From Epiperipatus broadwayi (taxonomy: Eukaryota > Onychophora > Udeonychophora > Euonychophora > Peripatidae): DNA of 64,000 nucleotides. Positions 58,691-64,000 of the stretch are shown here, in pieces (the first letter of the stretch is position 1; the number at the start of each line of letters is the position of its first letter). The notes beneath the pieces were generated by a model, which ran no database searches, was not told the DNA's origin, and saw only the letters and a program-made list of their open reading frames with translations. The stretch lies in contig JAQFVV010006274.1 of the NCBI GenBank assembly GCA_028023455.1, positions 2,480,001 to 2,544,000 of the forward strand. Direction: 5' to 3'. Both the position numbers and the translations under genes were made by a program.

Positions 58691-60815
58691 TTTGTAATAA
58701 ATAATATAAAAAATATGAAAATATGATATACAATAGAAGTTTTAACTATAAAAATAAAATGTTGCAAATATATCTGAAACTACTATTTGGGGATTGTCAA
58801 AAGTAATTAAGTTAATGTGGGTATGGATACAATCTTAAAAGGGAATTAAACAATGAATTGGCTATTGTAATAATTGCTATTTTTAAATATAGATTAGTGG
58901 AAATATAAATCTATTTATAAATAAATGATTGTTAGTAATTAAATATATTTTAAGAAATATTAAATATATGTAAATTATCAAGCTTTTAGTCTGAAAAGTT
59001 GTATTGAAGGAGATTTCTTTTGTTTCATTCAGAGTATAAAAATTGTTGTTAGCACAGAGTTAATTTTTTTATTTAGGGTCAAAAAGAATCAGTTCTGAGT
59101 TAAAAATGATTCAGTAGAGTTTAAGTTTTTCCCTATGTTTAAATAATAATAATTAAAGCAAATTGAATAATAAGTGGCTAAAAATTAATTAAAGGCTACA
59201 TCAATTATAAAAATGACCAATGCCAATAATAATCATGCCTTATGTTATAACTCTACAAAGCTACATACTTTTTATTTTTATAAATTTTTGAAAATATTTA
59301 CATGTAAAAAAATCCTGCAATGTAATAATAAATATTTTCTACATTGATATAAAAAGTTACCAATAATTATTATAATGCAATCCCATAAAATTGACAGAAT
59401 TATGAAAGAGATCTGTAGTAAAATTATGACTTTCAATTTGCATATATTATTAATCAGAGACTGATAAAATCCCAATATATGTGCACATATCTGTATAAAT
59501 GAATCCCATTCTTCTATGGTCATTTGCATTAATGTTCTTTTGAACTTTAATTAGCTCTCTGAATGAATTCTTGCACATAATTTAATTTTGATAATTGGGT
59601 AAATTTACTATATATATTTGTATTAATTTATGTCACAATATGCATATTTTAATTATTTTGCTTACTTTACATGTAGTTATTATATGCATTGTGGCAAAGA
59701 GAAAGTTAAGCAAGCATATTTCATCAAAATTTAAAAAATATATAAATACAAAATTTACATATTGCTAAATAAGTCTAGCTATGGATTTTGCCATTTTACA
59801 GAGACAAATATGTTTGTTTCTCACAGTTATACTATGACCATCTAAAATGACAATCAATTAAAGATATTTAAATAATAAATTTTTATTTTAATGAAATGTA
59901 AAAGGCAAATCATAGTTTCATAGTTTTCCTTAAGCACAAAAGACTAAGAAAAGTAAAAGTGAATTCATTAATTTTTCTAAACAAAATTAAATATACTGTA
60001 AATAATATTTAATCTAGCAAAATAGCTTTTAAAGTTTTTTTTAAAGAAACTTAAATACATGACATTTAATTTAGTTTAAGCCATTACCTAAATTTAACAC
60101 ATGAATTTATTGATCCATAGTTTTAAATATTTTACATAGTGCTATATTTGAATGTGTTCACGATAGATATGCAAATGAAGAAAGAAATCCAAACTGCAAG
60201 CTGAAAGAAATTTTACACTAATTATATTGCAAATGTTTATTTAAAAATATGAAATAATTTATTAAATATATATTTAAATTGATCAAAAGTTTTACATTTT
60301 GAAATTTAAAATTAATTATATTTGGTAATGATTGGATGTCAATACATTATTACATGTTTTGCTGATGTGGATAAATCTAATTAAATTCTTGAAATAATGT
60401 GGATATTAAAGCCATGTATGATGTAATGACACATTCTTTGGGTTACAATTGGTGTAATGGAATTCTATTTTCCTTGATTGTTTACACTAAATATTTGATT
60501 GAAAATGTGAAGTATACAATTAAGGGATACACTAAATAAGGTTTTATTAACTTAAAAAAGTGGTTTTTTGGTCATATATAACACTTAGTTAAGATTTATA
60601 TGCATACTCATTTGTAGTTGTTACTTAAAGAATATAATTACAGAAAGTAGTCACAATCCTACTATTAAATAACATATAGTGGAACTGTGGTATCTAAATA
60701 GTTTATTCTAAGCTTCCTTCATGTACATCATACATCATGTATAATAGCTCACATTTTGTTGATAAGTTTTGATTACAATAGAATGCATATTATTTGTGGA
60801 GCATTCACACATATG
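58691..60815. other. AT-rich sequence without recognisable features
   Basis: There are no motifs and only short low-complexity open frames. Confidence 0.4.
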
Positions 60816-60817
60816 CC

Positions 60818-60818
60818 G

Positions 60819-60862
<44 letters not shown>
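60818..60862 (+). repeat. (CA)n(TA)n microsatellite
   Basis: CA dinucleotides to about 60842 are followed by TA dinucleotides to 60862. Confidence 0.95.
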
Positions 60863-61694
60863 ACATAGACACTTTTTATGTGTATAGTATGTATATAAAT
60901 ATCAAGATTATAGTATAAGTAAAATTAAAAAATAATAATACTAATGTAACTAATTAAGGGAGTATATTTGCACATATATAATATGGGTATGTCCATTCAT
61001 TCACTTTCACTCAAAAATTGACAAAAAAACATATATCATTTTTTTTAAAAAATAAAATAAATTGAATAGTGAAGTATCAGATTTTCATCACAATTAAAAC
61101 ATGCTCTAGATGATATCTTTTTTAAAAATTTATCAATAAGCTTTTTTCTTTTATGAAAATGTTTATAGCAATCTTGTATCATCAGATAATGGTCTTTCTA
61201 GTTGTTTAATAGATTTTAAGATTGTATTGGCTTCAGAATTTATACATTGATCCTTGACAGCTGTTACTATTTTCAGATTCTCAGTTTAACTCTTCAAATT
61301 GTAAACTTTCTGATGTAGCATAAAAAATATTCTACAGTTCTTATCAAATTTCATACAACTTTTAGCTTTGTATTCAGAAAACATTTGCTTATGTGAATAC
61401 TGTATGATATCAAAGCAAAGAATCAAATGCACATGTTTCAACATAATCTGAAGAAACATTATTAATAAAAGTGATTGTATACAATGCCCCAGGTTTGAAA
61501 AATGTTATTGATAAATGAAATTAAATGCAATATTCCAAAACAGATAAATGGATACTATCATTGTAAAATGTATTAAATTTTTGAATTTTAATATTTTTTG
61601 TTTATTTATATATATTTTTTGGATAGTAAGTAAAATTGAAGTGATATATATTATTATGGCATATATCATGGCTTAACTGAAAAAGAAATAAAAC

Positions 61695-61728
<34 letters not shown>

Positions 61729-62690
61729 ACATTCTGCTTGCAATAGTATAATTATTTAAATACAAATATAGTATATATACTTAAGTTAGATATAATTAGA
61801 AGAGATTTGAACCCAAACTTTCAAATTCCAAGTTAAAGATACCATATATATACTATTTTTTAAAGTCTGAATGAAAAATTTGTTTTATTCAAATAATCCA
61901 TGCAATGACTAACATAGTCATTGTTATTTTATATATATATATATATATATATTTGTTTTAAGACGTAGATATAGTCATTGTTATTTTATATATATATATA
62001 TATATATATTTGTTTTAAGACGTCAGATTTAAAATCATTACTGTCATAAATAAAATTTATTTTTTGTATTTTGTTTATAGTGATTCTTCAGTTGAAAACC
62101 TAGGTTTACTAAAGTATAAGTTTGTACAATACTGAAATGTGTTAATGTTTTCACTCACAGTCTGTGTCAAAGCATATATAAAGAAAAAAGTTTTATCTTA
62201 TGGTATGGAAATGATTTTAGTGAAAGATTAGATGAACAATTAATAGAATGGAAATTATAATTTGCTGATATTTGAATAAGAAATGATTTAGGATCACATT
62301 AAAACAGTATTTAGAATAACAATATTTGTTAATTATCATAAACTTAAATTATTATAATCTTTAATGCCAAAATACAATTTGATATTTATCATGATGGTTT
62401 CTACCTTAGAGGTAATGCATTTTGTGAATATGAGTCAGAATTATCAATTGAAAAAGTAATTTGTTAAATAGAGGAACCTAAATAAAATTAATCTTTATTA
62501 TATACTTGGGATTATAGGACAGTACTATCCACAACTTGATAGGTATTTCAGTTTTATGGAATTAAATAGATGGAGACACTATGTATTTATTTAAACATTG
62601 GGAATCATATTAAGTAATCAGAGAAACTGCTTGAATGAATGGGAGAAAAAATTGATAAATGAAGCAAATAAAAAAAAGGGATTGATAGAA
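60863..62690. other. AT-rich sequence with microsatellites and a hairpin-repeat arm
   Basis: A (TA)n run is at 61698-61725. At 61759-61850 there is a single arm of the hairpin family (AGATTTGAACCCAAACTTTC), sharing additional left flank with 31076-31150. A 57-base tandem duplication is at 61914-62023 (ATAGTCATTGTTATTTTATA with (TA)n and GTTTTAAGACGT). Confidence 0.5.
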
Positions 62691-63732
62691 AAATTAACAA
62701 AGTTTTCATAATAATTATGATGTACCTAGAATTGTATGGAAGGGAGTGGCAGTATCAGGGTTAATATATGGTGATAATGTGCTATGTGTTAGTAAAGGAG
62801 TGTTAGATTACTTGGAAAAAGTACAAAGAGAAGTAGAAAGACATGCATTAGATGCAGATGTGTGGATGGAAAAGGAGGCAATTCAAGTAGAAATAGGATG
62901 GTCAAGTTTTTATATGAGGGATGCAAAAAGCAAAATTAAAAATTTGTAATAGATTGCAGTTTATGAATAATAAAAGAATAGCCAAAAAATATTTAATTGG
63001 GTTACAAATAAAGGGTAGGTAACAAGATGGGTGAGAAAGGTAATGTGGTATGCAGAATATTTGGATAAAAAATTTATGTCAGCATATTTGTACAAAAAGT
63101 AGGGTGATTGTGTTAGGAGAATTGTTGAGGGTTACAGTGGTAAAGAATGGAATAAAACAATAGATGCATTAATAAAGAATAGGGAGTTGGAGAGATGGAG
63201 ATTTAGTATGGAGAGTAAAAAGAGTTTAAATATATATAGAAATAAACAGAATATTGAGTGTGAATTTAATTTATGATAATATCAAGGAAAGCAGTTTACT
63301 GTTGAAGGCTCGAATGGTATCTTTAGCAACAGTTTATACATGTAAATGAAAAAATGTGGGTGATTTAGTCTGCAAGTTGTGTAAGGAAGGTATAGAAGAT
63401 ATTAGGCATCTGTTAATTAAATGTAAATGCCTGAAAATGGAAAGGATATAAATAATAAAGTTGTGGTAGAATAAATATAAGAAAAGTGATTATACAGAAA
63501 GTGGGTTATTGATTTTTATGCTGGGTTTGGGAAAAGATAAGGGGGATTTAGATATAAAAGCCATGAAGTTGACAACAATTATGCCATGGAAATGGGATGG
63601 AGCAGGATATGGAAAAATTTAGGGTGAGGAATGGAAAGGGAAGGTAAAGTGGTTAACAGGTTTCTCTGGACATAGTTGCTGAGAGATTCCTGTCTCTGTA
63701 TAAAGAGACGTCACAGTGCATCACATCATATG
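62690..63732 (+). pseudogene. LINE C 3' fragment, plus strand
   Basis: The open part 62746-62949 reads GLIYGDNVLCVSKGVLDYLE and then KVQREVERHALDADVWMEKE, the post-RT module of LINE polymerases (lYG...W..s......LE.vQ...R..LG). Further 3', interrupted by stops, come SLNIYRNKQNI and a Cys-rich part. The remainder matches the minus-strand fragment at 18305-18990 nearly phrase by phrase (GGGTTTGGGAAAAGATAAGG; GATTTAGATATAAA). It ends in a CATCACATCATATGA tail. The two copies prove a family with a CATCA-type 3' tail. Confidence 0.7.
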
Positions 63733-64000
63733 ATTTATTTTATTTATATGTTTGTTAATTTAAGTTAATTTATTTCTAATCATTGAGTATATGTTTAAAA
63801 TTAATTGTTATCTGTGAAAAGACTTATTGAGAAGGAGTTCTTGAATCAAAGAGTTTAATTAGTTAATATGCATGTGCAACTGACAGTAAAAGTTGAAAAA
63901 AAAAGAGTAATAAATAACATCAGGAAAAAGCGATGAGAAAAGTCAAAATAAATTTGAGTATGATTTTTTAATAATATTTTAATGTATTAATATTTAACAT
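63733..64000. other. AT-rich flank
   Basis: Nothing recognisable is seen up to the window end. Confidence 0.4.

Noticed and set aside
1-64000. CRISPR arrays, operons, bacterial promoters or phage genes
   Set aside because: Composition, intron-like deserts and retroelements indicate a eukaryotic nuclear genome; no regularly spaced direct repeats were seen.

Overview
This window looks like AT-rich nuclear DNA from an invertebrate animal. No prokaryotic features and no complete host gene are visible. The support is indirect: two-ended LTR elements, several non-LTR (LINE) clades, Penelope-like elements with GIY-YIG endonuclease, hAT and other terminal-inverted-repeat DNA elements, tRNA-derived SINEs and abundant (TA)n, (CA)n and (AAT)n microsatellites. 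I cannot name the species from sequence alone; a mollusc-like lophotrochozoan would fit but is a guess.

Region 1 (1-7895) is the least decayed part. It is an LTR retrotransposon arranged in tandem: gag fragment, LTR (1342-3222), tRNA-Lys-type primer binding site, leader, intact 384-codon gag (3990-5144), LTR (5996-7877), then a second, CpG-decayed primer binding site. The element carries gag but no reverse transcriptase or integrase. Downstream of gag, in the same frame, lies what may be a retropepsin relic, so this looks like a gag-only (TR-GAG-like) deletion derivative mobilised in trans.

Region 2 (7949-12455) holds a decayed Penelope-like element whose 3' third is repeated in inverted orientation at its left end. 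About 500 bp further on is a pair of head-to-head units carrying hammerhead ribozyme motifs, i.e. a retrozyme-like element with a monomer of about 427 bp. An older copy with the same head-to-head design lies at 29801-30130. These ribozyme units, nested in a hairpin repeat, are the most interesting content of the window.

Region 3 (16850-29390) is a graveyard of LINEs on the + strand with (AAT)n tails. They contain an inserted minus-strand LINE tail (18305-18990) and a hAT element (26868-28463) that has a perfect 8-bp target duplication and interrupts the zinc-finger-like C-terminus of a LINE polymerase.

Region 4 (31179-32872) is a 1.7-kb palindrome (foldback element), itself inserted in a copy of the hairpin repeat family.

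Region 5 (33000-64000) is mostly very AT-rich sequence with scattered SINEs, a Penelope endonuclease relic (45290-45870), LINE tails (53690-54028, 58170-58690, 62690-63732), a possible pogo-like relic and microsatellites. The one place that may belong to a host gene is a CpG-containing, more GC-rich block at about 39990-40520, a candidate promoter or first exon on the + strand.
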